A DNA stretch of 16,433 bases from JBKHHU01 sp046539045 (GCA_046539045.1 JBKHHU010000060.1:1-16433); one strand, 5' to 3'. Shown: positions 1-6,762, numbered from the stretch's first letter. A program made the numbers and translations. Notes: generated by a model from the letters alone, not told the origin.

Positions 1-1
1 G

Positions 2-427
2 TTCCGCTATCCGATGTCGGAGTTGTTTGTGACGTACGTTCCGATGGAGGAAGGCTCGACGGTAGACCCGCGGAAAGTCGTCGACATCGCCACGACGATT
101 CTGCTTCTGGCTGCCCTGTTCCAGATGCTCAACGGGGTGGCGATCGTCTACATCGGCGCCCTGCGAGGGGCGGGCGACACAATCTGGCCGATGGGGGCGA
201 CCCTGGTGCTGACCTGGACGATCGTCATCGGCGGAGGCGTGCTGACGGTGTGGCTGCTGCCGGAACTCAAGAGCCTCGGGCCCTGGCTGGCCGGGAGCAT
301 CTACGTGGCGGTGCTCGGAGCGGCGATGGCCTGGCGGTTCGAGACCGGCAAGTGGAAAACCATCGACCTGCTCACACGCCGCCGCGGGGAAAGCATCGAC
401 ATCGACGAACCGTTCGGGGTGGCTTGA
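2..427 (+). CDS. MATE-family multidrug/cation exporter, C-terminal part (5' end outside window)
   Basis: Only the last 141 residues are present; the reading frame is open from base 2 and ends at TGA 425-427, so the start lies upstream of the window. MATE proteins are about 450 residues with 12 membrane helices and export drugs or metabolites in exchange for Na+ or H+. This fragment shows three hydrophobic segments, starting near IATTILLLAALFQ, WPMGATLVLTWTI and LGPWLAGSIYVAV, separated by the loop GALRGAGDT. That loop matches the GxxRGxGDT signature found before the penultimate helices of MATE proteins. A charged cytoplasmic tail (TRRRGESIDIDE) follows. No partner gene is visible. The family call is firm; substrate and exact subfamily cannot be told from the C-terminus. 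Confidence 0.85.
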   Translation, partial: FRYPMSELFVTYVPMEEGSTVDPRKVVDIATTILLLAALFQMLNGVAIVYIGALRGAGDTIWPMGATLVLTWTIVIGGGVLTVWLLPELKSLGPWLAGSIYVAVLGAAMAWRFETGKWKTIDLLTRRRGESIDIDEPFGVA

Positions 428-463
428 GATTGGGTGAATTGGTGATTGGGTGATTTGGCGATC
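428..463. repeat. Imperfect 16-base tandem repeat after the MATE gene
   Basis: Immediately after the stop codon, two 16-base copies lie side by side (428-443 and 444-459) and differ at only two positions; each begins GATTGGGTGA. The GTGATT/TTGG-rich composition is unlike the GC-rich surroundings. I know similar TTGGTGATTGGG-type intergenic strings from planctomycete genomes, but that is recall and not a search result. No function is evident. Confidence 0.6.
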
Positions 464-566
464 GAGGGGGCGGACCGTCGCGGATTTTGTCATTCAGGAT
501 TTGGGCATGGCAGATTTACGGCGTGGGCCGGCGCCGGTCTGGGCGCTTGCCGCCCGGCCGGTTGAG

Positions 567-589
567 CCCCGCGACGGAAGTCGCGCGGG
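567..589. repeat. Hairpin with GGAA tetraloop, possible interspersed intergenic element
   Basis: The arms 567-575 and 580-589 form a 9-base-pair stem (CCC plus CGCGAC against GTCGCG plus GGG, with one bulged C at 586), capped by GGAA, a stable GNRA loop. It lies in a GC-rich block (about 515-600) that also contains GCCGGCGCCGG-type palindromes. It resembles REP-like intergenic hairpins with a GACGGAAGTC core that I associate with planctomycete spacers. No T-tract follows on either strand, so it is not an intrinsic terminator. Confidence 0.45.
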
Positions 590-666
590 TGATACAGTCC
601 ATTGAACGCGGGCCCGAAAGACAACACCGCGCGAACCGGGGCATCACCACCGGACTTCGTACGTGT

Positions 667-789
667 TTAGCAGATAAGGTTGCTGTGCTGTGCAGGCCGC
701 TGGCGCTGCGAGATCTTCTCTCCCATCAGAATCGCATGGTCGGCCGCCTCAACGGTCTCCGCCAACGACTGTTCGTTCAGAATCCCCAT
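667..789 (-). CDS. Possible small protein of 40 residues, unknown function
   Basis: Reading the minus strand from ATG at 789 down to TAA at 667 gives 40 residues beginning MGILNEQSLAETVEAADHAI. Support comes from a near-perfect Shine-Dalgarno AAAGGAG six bases before the ATG, from roughly three-quarters G or C at third codon positions (as in the real genes here), and from an amphipathic helix over residues 5-26. A TAGAAT hexamer (811-816 on this strand) could be a -10 box just upstream, though its -35 is poor. I recognise no family. It may be an intact small gene, or the 5' stump of a longer gene whose remainder was lost to the GC-rich element downstream. The tail after residue 27 (QRQRPAQHSNLIC) looks less protein-like, which favours the stump idea. 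Confidence 0.4.
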   Translation of the reverse strand: MGILNEQSLAETVEAADHAILMGEKISQRQRPAQHSNLIC

Positions 790-834
790 GGTGTGCTCCT
801 TTCACCAGAGATTCTAACCACCCGGGGAGAAGCA

Positions 835-862
835 CGAAATACGAATCTCGAAATCCGAAATC
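835..862. repeat. Four 7-base tandem units, CGAAATC-like
   Basis: Units at 835-841, 842-848, 849-855 and 856-862 read CGAAATA, CGAATCT, CGAAATC and CGAAATC. The run is AT-rich inside a GC-rich region. Similar degenerate CGAAATCC strings are, from memory, common in planctomycete spacers. It lies upstream of the small minus-strand frame and is too far from purN to be part of its core promoter. Confidence 0.55.
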
Positions 863-971
863 AGAACGTACGTCGAGGAATCCCGTCTTTGTCTCTCTGT
901 TCACGGCGCAATCCGCGGAAAGGTCCGCCCGGGCAGTATCCTCCCCAACCGCACCCGGGGCATCCGCAGCG

Positions 972-1000
972 TTGACGTAGCGGGCTCTTTGGGGTCTAAT
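972..1000 (+). promoter_or_regulatory. purN promoter, predicted to give a leaderless transcript
   Basis: TTGACG at 972-977 and TCTAAT at 995-1000 are separated by exactly 17 bases and each differs from the sigma70 consensus at one position. Transcription would start near 1006-1008, on the ATG of purN at 1008. No Shine-Dalgarno sequence precedes that ATG, which agrees with leaderless translation. Confidence 0.6.
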
Positions 1001-1007
1001 CACGCCC

Positions 1008-1658
1008 ATGAGCGACAACAACAGCGACAGAAAACCGTTGCGTCTGGGCGTGCTGCTGTCGGGCGGTGGGACAACCCTTCTGAACCTGCTGGACAGAAAG
1101 AAAGCCGGTCGGCTCGATATCGAGGTGGCCGTGGTTATCGGCTCGCGCCCCTGCAAAGGCATTGATCGGGCAGCGGACGCCGGGCTCGAAACGCACGTCG
1201 TGCCGTACAAGATGTACCGCGAAAACAAGGACCCGGACGGCTACTCCGCCGAGATCACCCGCACGCTGGAGACCTTTGACGTCGACCTGGTCATCCTGGC
1301 AGGCTTCCTGTCTCTCTGGAAAATCCCACCGCGATACCAGGGCAAGGTCATGAACATCCACCCGGCCCTGCTGCCTGCTTTCGGAGGCAAAGGCATGTAC
1401 GGGCACCACGTGCACGAAGCCGTCGTCGCTCACGGCTGCAAGGTCAGCGGCTGCACGGTCCACTTCGTCACGAACGAGTACGACGCCGGCCCGATCATCG
1501 CTCAGCGGACCGTACCCGTCTACGACACCGACTCACCGGACGACGTTGCCGACCGCGTGTTCGAGCAGGAGTGCATCGCCTACCCCGAAGCGATCCAGCT
1601 CTACATGGACGGCAGGCTCCGGGTCGACGGCAGGATTGTGCGTATCGCTCCGGAGTGA
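1008..1658 (+). CDS. purN: Phosphoribosylglycinamide formyltransferase
   Basis: This enzyme transfers the formyl group of 10-formyltetrahydrofolate to GAR, giving FGAR, the third step of de novo purine synthesis in the cytoplasm. The 216-residue product matches the usual size of about 190-215. Visible motifs are the N-terminal Rossmann-like strand with the phosphate loop LLSGGGTTLLNLL (16-28), LAGFLSLW (97-104), and NIHPALLP (116-123) carrying the catalytic Asn116 and His118. VTNEYDAGPI (154-163) carries the catalytic Asp159, equivalent to Asn106, His108 and Asp144 of the E. coli enzyme. The phosphate loop has GGGTT in place of the GSGSN seen in enterobacterial PurN. The ATG at 1008 is chosen because the protein starts at the expected place and the -10 box lies seven bases before it. 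The gene stands alone, with no other pur gene nearby, and is convergent with the next gene across 22 bases. Confidence 0.95.
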   Translation: MSDNNSDRKPLRLGVLLSGGGTTLLNLLDRKKAGRLDIEVAVVIGSRPCKGIDRAADAGLETHVVPYKMYRENKDPDGYSAEITRTLETFDVDLVILAGFLSLWKIPPRYQGKVMNIHPALLPAFGGKGMYGHHVHEAVVAHGCKVSGCTVHFVTNEYDAGPIIAQRTVPVYDTDSPDDVADRVFEQECIAYPEAIQLYMDGRLRVDGRIVRIAPE

Positions 1659-1680
1659 GTCGCCCGCATCCGCCGACGGA

Positions 1681-3780
1681 TCACTGGAACTCCTTCAGCC
1701 GGTTGGGGTGAACGAACCGCCCCTGCGTGGCCGCCAGGAACTCCTCGACGCGACGGGCGGCTCCGGGCTCTTTCAGTATTTCCGCGAGGGCTTCTCTGGC
1801 GAGTTTGGCTCGCTCGGAATCTCCCGCCCGCTCAGCCGCCTCTAGCAGCACCCGCAGCGCTCGCGGATCGGAGGGGTCTTCGGCCGCCAGCGTCTGCGCC
1901 TGCTCCAGGGCCTGGCGGGCATTGCTGCGGGTGATCAACCATGTCCGGAGCAATTTGGCTTCCCAGTGCCCCGGCCGCTCCCGAGTCAAGCTTTCCAGTT
2001 TCTTTCCGGCCTGCGTTTCATCTCCGGCGGCAAGGTCCAGCACGGCCAGGTAGTACAGTGCCGGCGGATAGGCTTCCTTGGCCTCAACCGCCTGCTGCAG
2101 GTACTTCCGGGCTTCGGCAGGCTTTCCGCTTTCCAGCATCGCCATGCCCAGCAGGTGCCGCCCCTCTCCGTCGGCAGGTTCCTTCTGGATGAACGCCCGC
2201 AGCGTTTTGATGGCGGCGTCCAGGCGCCCCTTGCGATAGAGGATGCGGCCGCGACCGAGTGAGCCTCCGCCGTACTTCCGCAGAGCGGTTTCCAGCGTCC
2301 TTCCGTAGTCCATCTGGTCGCCGATTTTCTCCGACCCTGCCGCCGAACCGAGATCCGACGCCGCCTTGATCTCCTCGTGACGCGAGCGATCGGTCGGAAT
2401 CTCCAGCGGGAAAACCTGCTTCAGCAGGATCGCCCCGTTCCCGTCGCTGATCTCCAGCATCGCCGATTGCACCGGGCCGGTGGGTTTCACGCGTCCCGGC
2501 CGGGTCGGGCCCGCATCTGTAAGCCTGCCGATCTGCTTGCCGTTCAGTTTGACCGTCAGCGTATCGGTCGGCTCAAACGGAACGACCTCGACGACGGGAT
2601 CGTCCCCATCCAATTCCACGTTCACCGCCAACTGCCGGTTGGCGTAGTCGACCTTCCCGATCCCCCGGACCATCGCATAGCTGTGGCTGAACTGGTAAGT
2701 TTCGCCGGGGCCGATCCAGTTTTCCACCCCCTCCATGACGTTGTCGATTCCGCCCCACAATTCGCAGAAGTTGTACATGTGGGTGCTGAACGTATCGGGG
2801 CGGTACCGGCCTTCCCCGCGGTAGTACTGCTTCGCTGCCTGCGCCTTGGACGGGTCCCACACCCGCAGGCGGTTCACGCCGACCTGCGGATACCACAGCC
2901 CCGCGAAACCGTGGCGTATGTCCAGAGCGAACAGCGAGTTGTGCTCTGCGGTGTGTTTCCGGATCAGGTTGTCTTCTTCGGTGTACGGCCGGATATTCTG
3001 TGCCCGGTGACCGCTGACATGCCCGGCTGGGAAGATCCACTCGGTAAGCGTGGTGTCGGCAGGTTTCCTGTCGCCCTGGATCGCCCCGGTCTGGGTGTGG
3101 GTGCGCGGCATGAACGCATCCGTCCACAGCCTCAGCCCCTGCCGATACGGCGAGGGGTTCGTGATCCGGTACGTGACCGTGAACTTCGATTCGCCCGGCC
3201 GCAGGGTTACATGCTGGGAGAGCAACAGGTTGGTAAACCGCCCGAACATCGCTCCCTGCCACGGCTCGTCGTGACGACTGAATTCCATCCACATCGACAG
3301 CGTGACGCTTCCGTCCTCACCGCGGACCGTGCGATGACCGACCGGCTGGCCGGTGGTGGCAATGCAATGTTCCCGCCACGGGAAGCAGGCCTTCACGCCC
3401 GACTCCCAGAACGGCAGCCAGTTCTTGGCCTTGCCCTCCCGGAAGAAAATATCTTCCTGCGTCGGCTTGTAGACAGCCCCGCCAATCGCGCCCCCGACCT
3501 CCGGAAGCACCTCGACCCGCAGGTATTCGTTCTCCAGGATCACCTGTTGAAAGGCTTTCTTCCCGTCCCGCTTTTTCGTATCATTCTGCGGCCAGATCGC
3601 TCCGTTCGCCCGGGGCCGCTTCTTGTGGATCGGCTCGCTCGTATACCATGGGAGCGTCATTTCCTCGGTACGGACCGCGACTTTATCTGTTTCAGAGTCA
3701 GCCGGTGCCGAACAGGCACCCGCCAGAAGCATCAGAATCGCAAGCAGACCGACAAGAACGGAAGATTGCCGCATTTTCAT
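1681..3780 (-). CDS. DUF5107 / TPR-repeat lipoprotein
   Basis: Read from ATG 3780, the product has 699 residues. An upstream in-frame ATG at 3834 would add 18 basic residues before the signal peptide. I prefer 3780 because AAGGTG lies six bases before it and the signal then begins MKMRQSSVLVGLLAIL. The signal ends LLAGAC, so Cys23 is a likely lipidation site, although Ala at -3 is not ideal. Residues about 45-400 resemble the DUF5107 fold, a beta-sandwich akin to galactose mutarotase-like domains, with landmarks LENEYLRVEVLPEVGG and WYPQVGVNRLRVWDP. Residues about 510-670 are TPR-like helical repeats (for example YRKGRLDAAIKTLRAFI and ALYYLAVLDLAAGD). DUF5107-TPR proteins are poorly characterised and often assigned to carbohydrate metabolism; a periplasmic sugar-related or scaffold role is an inference. 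It is divergent from the secreted protein at 3861, with 80 bases between starts. Confidence 0.85.
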   Translation of the reverse strand: MKMRQSSVLVGLLAILMLLAGACSAPADSETDKVAVRTEEMTLPWYTSEPIHKKRPRANGAIWPQNDTKKRDGKKAFQQVILENEYLRVEVLPEVGGAIGGAVYKPTQEDIFFREGKAKNWLPFWESGVKACFPWREHCIATTGQPVGHRTVRGEDGSVTLSMWMEFSRHDEPWQGAMFGRFTNLLLSQHVTLRPGESKFTVTYRITNPSPYRQGLRLWTDAFMPRTHTQTGAIQGDRKPADTTLTEWIFPAGHVSGHRAQNIRPYTEEDNLIRKHTAEHNSLFALDIRHGFAGLWYPQVGVNRLRVWDPSKAQAAKQYYRGEGRYRPDTFSTHMYNFCELWGGIDNVMEGVENWIGPGETYQFSHSYAMVRGIGKVDYANRQLAVNVELDGDDPVVEVVPFEPTDTLTVKLNGKQIGRLTDAGPTRPGRVKPTGPVQSAMLEISDGNGAILLKQVFPLEIPTDRSRHEEIKAASDLGSAAGSEKIGDQMDYGRTLETALRKYGGGSLGRGRILYRKGRLDAAIKTLRAFIQKEPADGEGRHLLGMAMLESGKPAEARKYLQQAVEAKEAYPPALYYLAVLDLAAGDETQAGKKLESLTRERPGHWEAKLLRTWLITRSNARQALEQAQTLAAEDPSDPRALRVLLEAAERAGDSERAKLAREALAEILKEPGAARRVEEFLAATQGRFVHPNRLKEFQ

Positions 3781-3860
3781 TCTCAACACCTTATACTGTC
3801 GCAAAATTCGGCGGCCGGTCCTCCGAGCCGCCAAGAGACCTGAAATCAGGAGCTTGTACC

Positions 3861-5000
3861 ATGAAACAACGAAGAGTCGCCGGGGTTCTGGGATTGCTGT
3901 CCATGATAGCGGTTTCTGCCGTCGCCGTCACGCTGGCAAAGGGCGAACAAGCCCCTGAAAACGGCAGCGCGAAGGCATCCAAACAGGAGGTTACACGGGA
4001 AGCGCCGAAGATGCTGCCGGACTGGTCTGAGGGGCGGACAGGCATCCTCGGCCCGTTCGTCTGGTCGCGGGCGCTGGATCTGGGCGAAGACGCGCGTTTC
4101 GCCGATGCCGAGGGTAGAGCCAGGTACGACGGCAGGTATCTCTGGTGTCACCAGTTCGCTCGCCTGCCCCGCAGGAAGGGGCTCACGGAGATCCTGCACG
4201 GCAGGAACAACTTCGTCAGCCGCCGTTCCGAACTGGCCTACCGCATCCAGCCGTCGCATTTCATCCTGAATACCAGCGGCGCTCACAACAGCAAGATCAT
4301 CGTCGGATACGTTCAGAATTCCAAGCAACCGCCCTTCCAGCACGCGGACAATGCCGATCTGGCCCACCTCTCCGCCGGAGACCGCGTCTGTCTGTTCATC
4401 CCCGTGCGTCCGGACCCGCGGAACAAGGACCGCCTCGATCAGAAACGCTACAACGTCAACACGATCACAAGCATTCAGCCGATCTGCGTCGTCCAGTTCC
4501 CCAAGGGCAAGATGATTCACTACGAATGGTTCAAGGACGAGAAGAACCTGCACAAGAACGTCCTGCTGAACCTGGCCGAGCATTTCCGCGGCGAGAACGC
4601 CCTCCGACCGGGCGTCACGAAACCGATAATCCAGTTCGACATCGACGGGAAAGGCGGCTGGACGGTCAAGATCGAGCGCGACGGACGGGACGGGCTGGCC
4701 GGTGGTGAAGTCGACGGAGACTACGACCTGACGTTCACACACAAGTCCAAGGGCGCCAGGCCCTATACGGTAGACGTCACCCGCGACAACAGTGCCTGGG
4801 CGATGAGCCTGTTCAGCCCGGGCGGCAAGCCGATGGAGACCTCCGAGATCCTCATCGGGCTGGACCCGTACAACCGCGACACCGGGAAAAAGGCCGATTG
4901 GCCTGACCGGAAGGAGCGTATCCGGCAACTCCAAGTCAAGGACCTGCCCAGGACCGTCCGGAACCTCAACGAACAGGACACCGCCAAGGCGAAAGATTGA
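3861..5000 (+). CDS. Secreted protein of unknown function
   Basis: The 379-residue product begins MKQRRVAGVLGLLSMIAVSA, a clear Sec signal peptide of about 26 residues, followed by a charged low-complexity linker (residues about 27-50) typical of mature exported proteins. The ATG at 3861 is set by AGGAG eight bases upstream; longer in-frame extensions would place charged sequence before the signal. I do not recognise the family. The mature part is mixed alpha/beta, rich in polar residues, with landmarks WSRALDLGEDARF, RIQPSHFILNTSGAHNSK and RVCLFIPVRPDPRNKD, and ends in a basic, acidic-rich tail (NLNEQDTAKAKD). There are only two cysteines (in YLWCHQFA and SIQPICVVQ), so no metal cluster is suggested. 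The gene shares an 80-base intergenic region with the divergent DUF5107 lipoprotein gene, so the two may be co-regulated, but I found no convincing shared operator. Confidence 0.85.
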   Translation: MKQRRVAGVLGLLSMIAVSAVAVTLAKGEQAPENGSAKASKQEVTREAPKMLPDWSEGRTGILGPFVWSRALDLGEDARFADAEGRARYDGRYLWCHQFARLPRRKGLTEILHGRNNFVSRRSELAYRIQPSHFILNTSGAHNSKIIVGYVQNSKQPPFQHADNADLAHLSAGDRVCLFIPVRPDPRNKDRLDQKRYNVNTITSIQPICVVQFPKGKMIHYEWFKDEKNLHKNVLLNLAEHFRGENALRPGVTKPIIQFDIDGKGGWTVKIERDGRDGLAGGEVDGDYDLTFTHKSKGARPYTVDVTRDNSAWAMSLFSPGGKPMETSEILIGLDPYNRDTGKKADWPDRKERIRQLQVKDLPRTVRNLNEQDTAKAKD

Positions 5001-5037
5001 CCCGACGCGCCCGCAATGGCCCCTCCGGCTCGCCCCG

Positions 5038-5074
5038 GCCGATCGCCCTCAGTCCGCTCGGCCGGCGATTCGGC
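5038..5074 (+). terminator. Possible terminator hairpin after the secreted-protein gene
   Basis: GCCGATCGCC (5038-5047) pairs with GGCGATTCGGC (5064-5074) with one bulged A. It lies about 40 bases after the stop at 5000. There is no U-tract, so if it matters it acts by stabilising the 3' end or with Rho. Confidence 0.3.
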
Positions 5075-5240
5075 CGACCGGGAAGGCGGCGAGTGCCGTC
5101 CGGTTCCGACGGCCGATAGACGTCAGGGCATCTGGCATAACTAGCTTATGATAAAGCTTTTACGCTCTGAACAGCCCCTCGGCCGGGAGAGCTGCTAATA
5201 TGAAAGGGCGAAGTATAAGCAGCCAAACCGGGAGCTACCA

Positions 5241-5270
5241 TTGAAAAAAAGGTGCGGTTGCGGCTATGAT
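5241..5270 (+). promoter_or_regulatory. Promoter of the citrate-synthase-like gene
   Basis: TTGAAA at 5241-5246 and TATGAT at 5265-5270 are separated by 18 bases, each one mismatch from the sigma70 consensus. The predicted start near 5277 gives a leader of about 135 bases to the TTG start at 5413. The same bases can be read as the start of a small open frame; the promoter reading explains them better. Confidence 0.55.
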
Positions 5271-5310
5271 GTGCGGGTAGACGGCATACTGTATGCTGTG
5301 CGGTACACCC

Positions 5311-5369
5311 CCGCTCTCTGAAAGCGGAGTTGGTGCGGGCCCCGGTCGCTCGATTCATCTCGGGCCCAC
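5311..5369 (+). promoter_or_regulatory. Two hairpins in the leader of the citrate-synthase-like gene
   Basis: The first pairs CCGCT (5311-5315) with AGCGG (5323-5327). The second pairs GTG plus GGGCCC (5333-5342, bulged C at 5336) with GGGCCCAC (5362-5369) around a 19-base loop. They end about 30 bases before the ribosome binding site AGGGAG (5401-5406). A regulatory role (attenuation or mRNA stability) is inferred. Confidence 0.35.
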
Positions 5370-5412
5370 GATCGCAGCTTTGTGAAATATAGCGTCAGAT
5401 AGGGAGACTCTC

Positions 5413-6732
5413 TTGACAGAAGTGAACACAAATTACGAACTGCACGACGTGGAAGAGCCGAACCTCTTCCGGGACCAGTTTCCGTACACGGAACTGCCGA
5501 AGGTGATTTTCGAAGAAGAATCGGTGCCGATGGAACCGGCGCCGGAGATTTTCATCACCGACACCACCTTCCGCGACGGACAGCAGGCCAGGCCGCCCTA
5601 TTCCGTCCAGCAGATCGTCGACATCTACAAGCTGATGGCCAAGCTCGACAACGGCTCCGGGCTGATTCGCCAGAGCGAGTTTTTCCTGTACTCGCCCAAG
5701 GACCGTGAAGCGGTCGAGAAATGCCGCGAGGTCGGTGCGGAGTTCCCGCAGGTCACCTCGTGGATCCGTGCGGTCAAAAACGACTTCAAGCTCGTCAAAG
5801 ACATGAAGATGAGCGAGACGGGCATTCTGACCAGTTGCTCGGACTACCACATCTTCCTGAAGCTCAAGAAGACGCGCCGGCAGGCACTGGACATGTACCT
5901 GGACGTGGCCAAGGCGGCCCTGGATGAAGGCATCATCCCCCGCTGCCATTTCGAGGACATCACCCGGGCGGACTTCTACGGATTCGTCGTCCCCTTCGCC
6001 ATCGAGCTGATGAAGCTCCGCGATGAGTACAACATGGACGTCAAGATCCGCCTGTGCGACACGATGGGCTACGGTGTGCCGTGGGCCAACGCCGCCCTTC
6101 CGAGGTCGGTACCGAAGCTCGTCTACGGGCTCGTCCACGAAGCCGGTGTGCCCAGCCGCCTGCTGGAATGGCACGGCCACAATGACTTCCACAAGGTGCT
6201 GATCAACCCGGCCACCGCCTGGCTGTACGGTTGCGCCAGCTGCAACTCGTCGCTTCTGGGCATCGGCGAGCGGACAGGCAACAGCCCGCTGGAAGCGATG
6301 GTCATCGAGGCCGCCCAACTCCGTGGGCAGAACGACCAGGTCAACTATCCGGTCATCACCGAGATTGCGGAATATTTCGCCCGGGAAATCGGCCATGACA
6401 TTCCGACCAACTTCCCGCTGATCGGGCGTGACTTCAACACCACCCGCGCCGGAATCCACGCCGACGGGCTGCTCAAGAGCGAGGAGATCTACTCCGCGTT
6501 CGACACCAGCGCCCTGCTGAAACGGCCGACGATGGTGGCGATTACCGACAAGTCCGGTGCCGCGGGCATCAAGCACTGGATCGACGCGCACTTCGACCTG
6601 AACGTGCCCAAGGACGACCCGCGGCTGCTGAAGATCCGCGACCTGGTCGACGCCGAATACGACAAGGGCCGCACCACCGCGATCAGTGACGACGAAATGA
6701 CCGTGTGGTACAAGAAATCGTTCGGCGCATAA
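5413..6732 (+). CDS. DRE-TIM acyltransferase, probable Re-type citrate synthase (homocitrate/isopropylmalate synthase family)
   Basis: The 439-residue product belongs to the HMGL-like/DRE-TIM superfamily, whose synthases condense acetyl-CoA with a 2-oxoacid using a divalent metal. Key motifs are DTTFRDGQQARPPY (50-63), the signature loop with catalytic Arg and metal-binding Asp; RQSEFFLYS (86-94); HGHND (254-258), the metal-binding HxH plus Asn; and GIGERTGN (283-290). The length is that of the TIM barrel plus subdomains, without the LeuA C-terminal allosteric domain of about 130 residues, so leucine-regulated isopropylmalate synthase is unlikely. The DGQQARPPY and RQSEFFLYS motifs are, as I recall, those of the Re-citrate synthase group first described in Clostridium kluyveri, which makes citrate from oxaloacetate with stereochemistry opposite to the common enzyme. 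Homocitrate or another 2-oxoacid remains possible. The start is TTG at 5413, preceded by AGGGAG six bases upstream; no ATG occurs before codon 40. Confidence 0.85.
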   Translation: MTEVNTNYELHDVEEPNLFRDQFPYTELPKVIFEEESVPMEPAPEIFITDTTFRDGQQARPPYSVQQIVDIYKLMAKLDNGSGLIRQSEFFLYSPKDREAVEKCREVGAEFPQVTSWIRAVKNDFKLVKDMKMSETGILTSCSDYHIFLKLKKTRRQALDMYLDVAKAALDEGIIPRCHFEDITRADFYGFVVPFAIELMKLRDEYNMDVKIRLCDTMGYGVPWANAALPRSVPKLVYGLVHEAGVPSRLLEWHGHNDFHKVLINPATAWLYGCASCNSSLLGIGERTGNSPLEAMVIEAAQLRGQNDQVNYPVITEIAEYFAREIGHDIPTNFPLIGRDFNTTRAGIHADGLLKSEEIYSAFDTSALLKRPTMVAITDKSGAAGIKHWIDAHFDLNVPKDDPRLLKIRDLVDAEYDKGRTTAISDDEMTVWYKKSFGA

Positions 6733-6762
6733 GCGGCAACGGACAATCCGAAAGAAGTACCG

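Larger units (their letters stand above)
428..1007. other. 580-base spacer between the MATE gene and purN
   Basis: This spacer holds the 16-base tandem repeat at 428-463, a GC-rich segment with a GNRA-type hairpin (567-589), a possible 40-codon minus-strand gene (667-789), a 7-base tandem repeat (835-862) and the purN promoter (972-1000). Longer open frames here on both strands lack the family motifs, ribosome binding sites and codon pattern of the real genes, so I do not call them. No tRNA fold was recognised. Confidence 0.6.
5001..5412. other. 412-base spacer with hairpins, a promoter and the leader of the citrate-synthase-like gene
   Basis: The first part holds a GC-rich hairpin (5038-5047 pairing with 5064-5074, one bulged base) that could end transcription of the secreted-protein gene, although no T-run follows. 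A second hairpin pairs 5191-5201 with 5213-5223 (11 pairs, one mismatch). A promoter at 5241-5270 then starts a leader of about 135 bases with two further hairpins. A 26-codon TTG-initiated frame (5241-5321) overlaps the promoter and is discussed under findings. I could not match the leader to a riboswitch class. Confidence 0.55.

Noticed and set aside
487..975. Open frame of 162 codons on the plus strand in the MATE-purN spacer
   Set aside because: It is rich in Arg/Pro/Gly with no domain pattern, has no ribosome binding site, crosses two repeats, and lies opposite the better supported 40-codon frame.
1666..1681. Bidirectional terminator between purN and the DUF5107 gene
   Set aside because: The only stem (ATCCG/CGGAT, 1668-1672 with 1677-1681) has five pairs and no T-run.
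2377..3843. Open frame of 488 codons on the plus strand
   Set aside because: It lies entirely opposite the DUF5107/TPR lipoprotein gene, whose signal peptide and repeats are convincing; long antisense frames are expected at this GC content.
5241..5321. 26-codon TTG-initiated gene as a confirmed feature
   Set aside because: Its first bases form a good -35 box, its codons lack the usual third-position bias and no family is recognised; it is kept only as a leader-peptide hypothesis.
5135..5412. Known riboswitch upstream of the citrate-synthase-like gene
   Set aside because: I compared the leader with the conserved cores of the GEMM, TPP, cobalamin, glycine and T-box classes from memory and found no match.
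5395..6591. Open frame of 398 codons on the minus strand
   Set aside because: It mirrors the citrate-synthase-like gene, which carries intact catalytic motifs.
5413..6732. Annotation as leuA (2-isopropylmalate synthase)
   Set aside because: The C-terminal leucine-binding domain is absent, the motifs are of the Re-citrate synthase type and no leucine genes are nearby.
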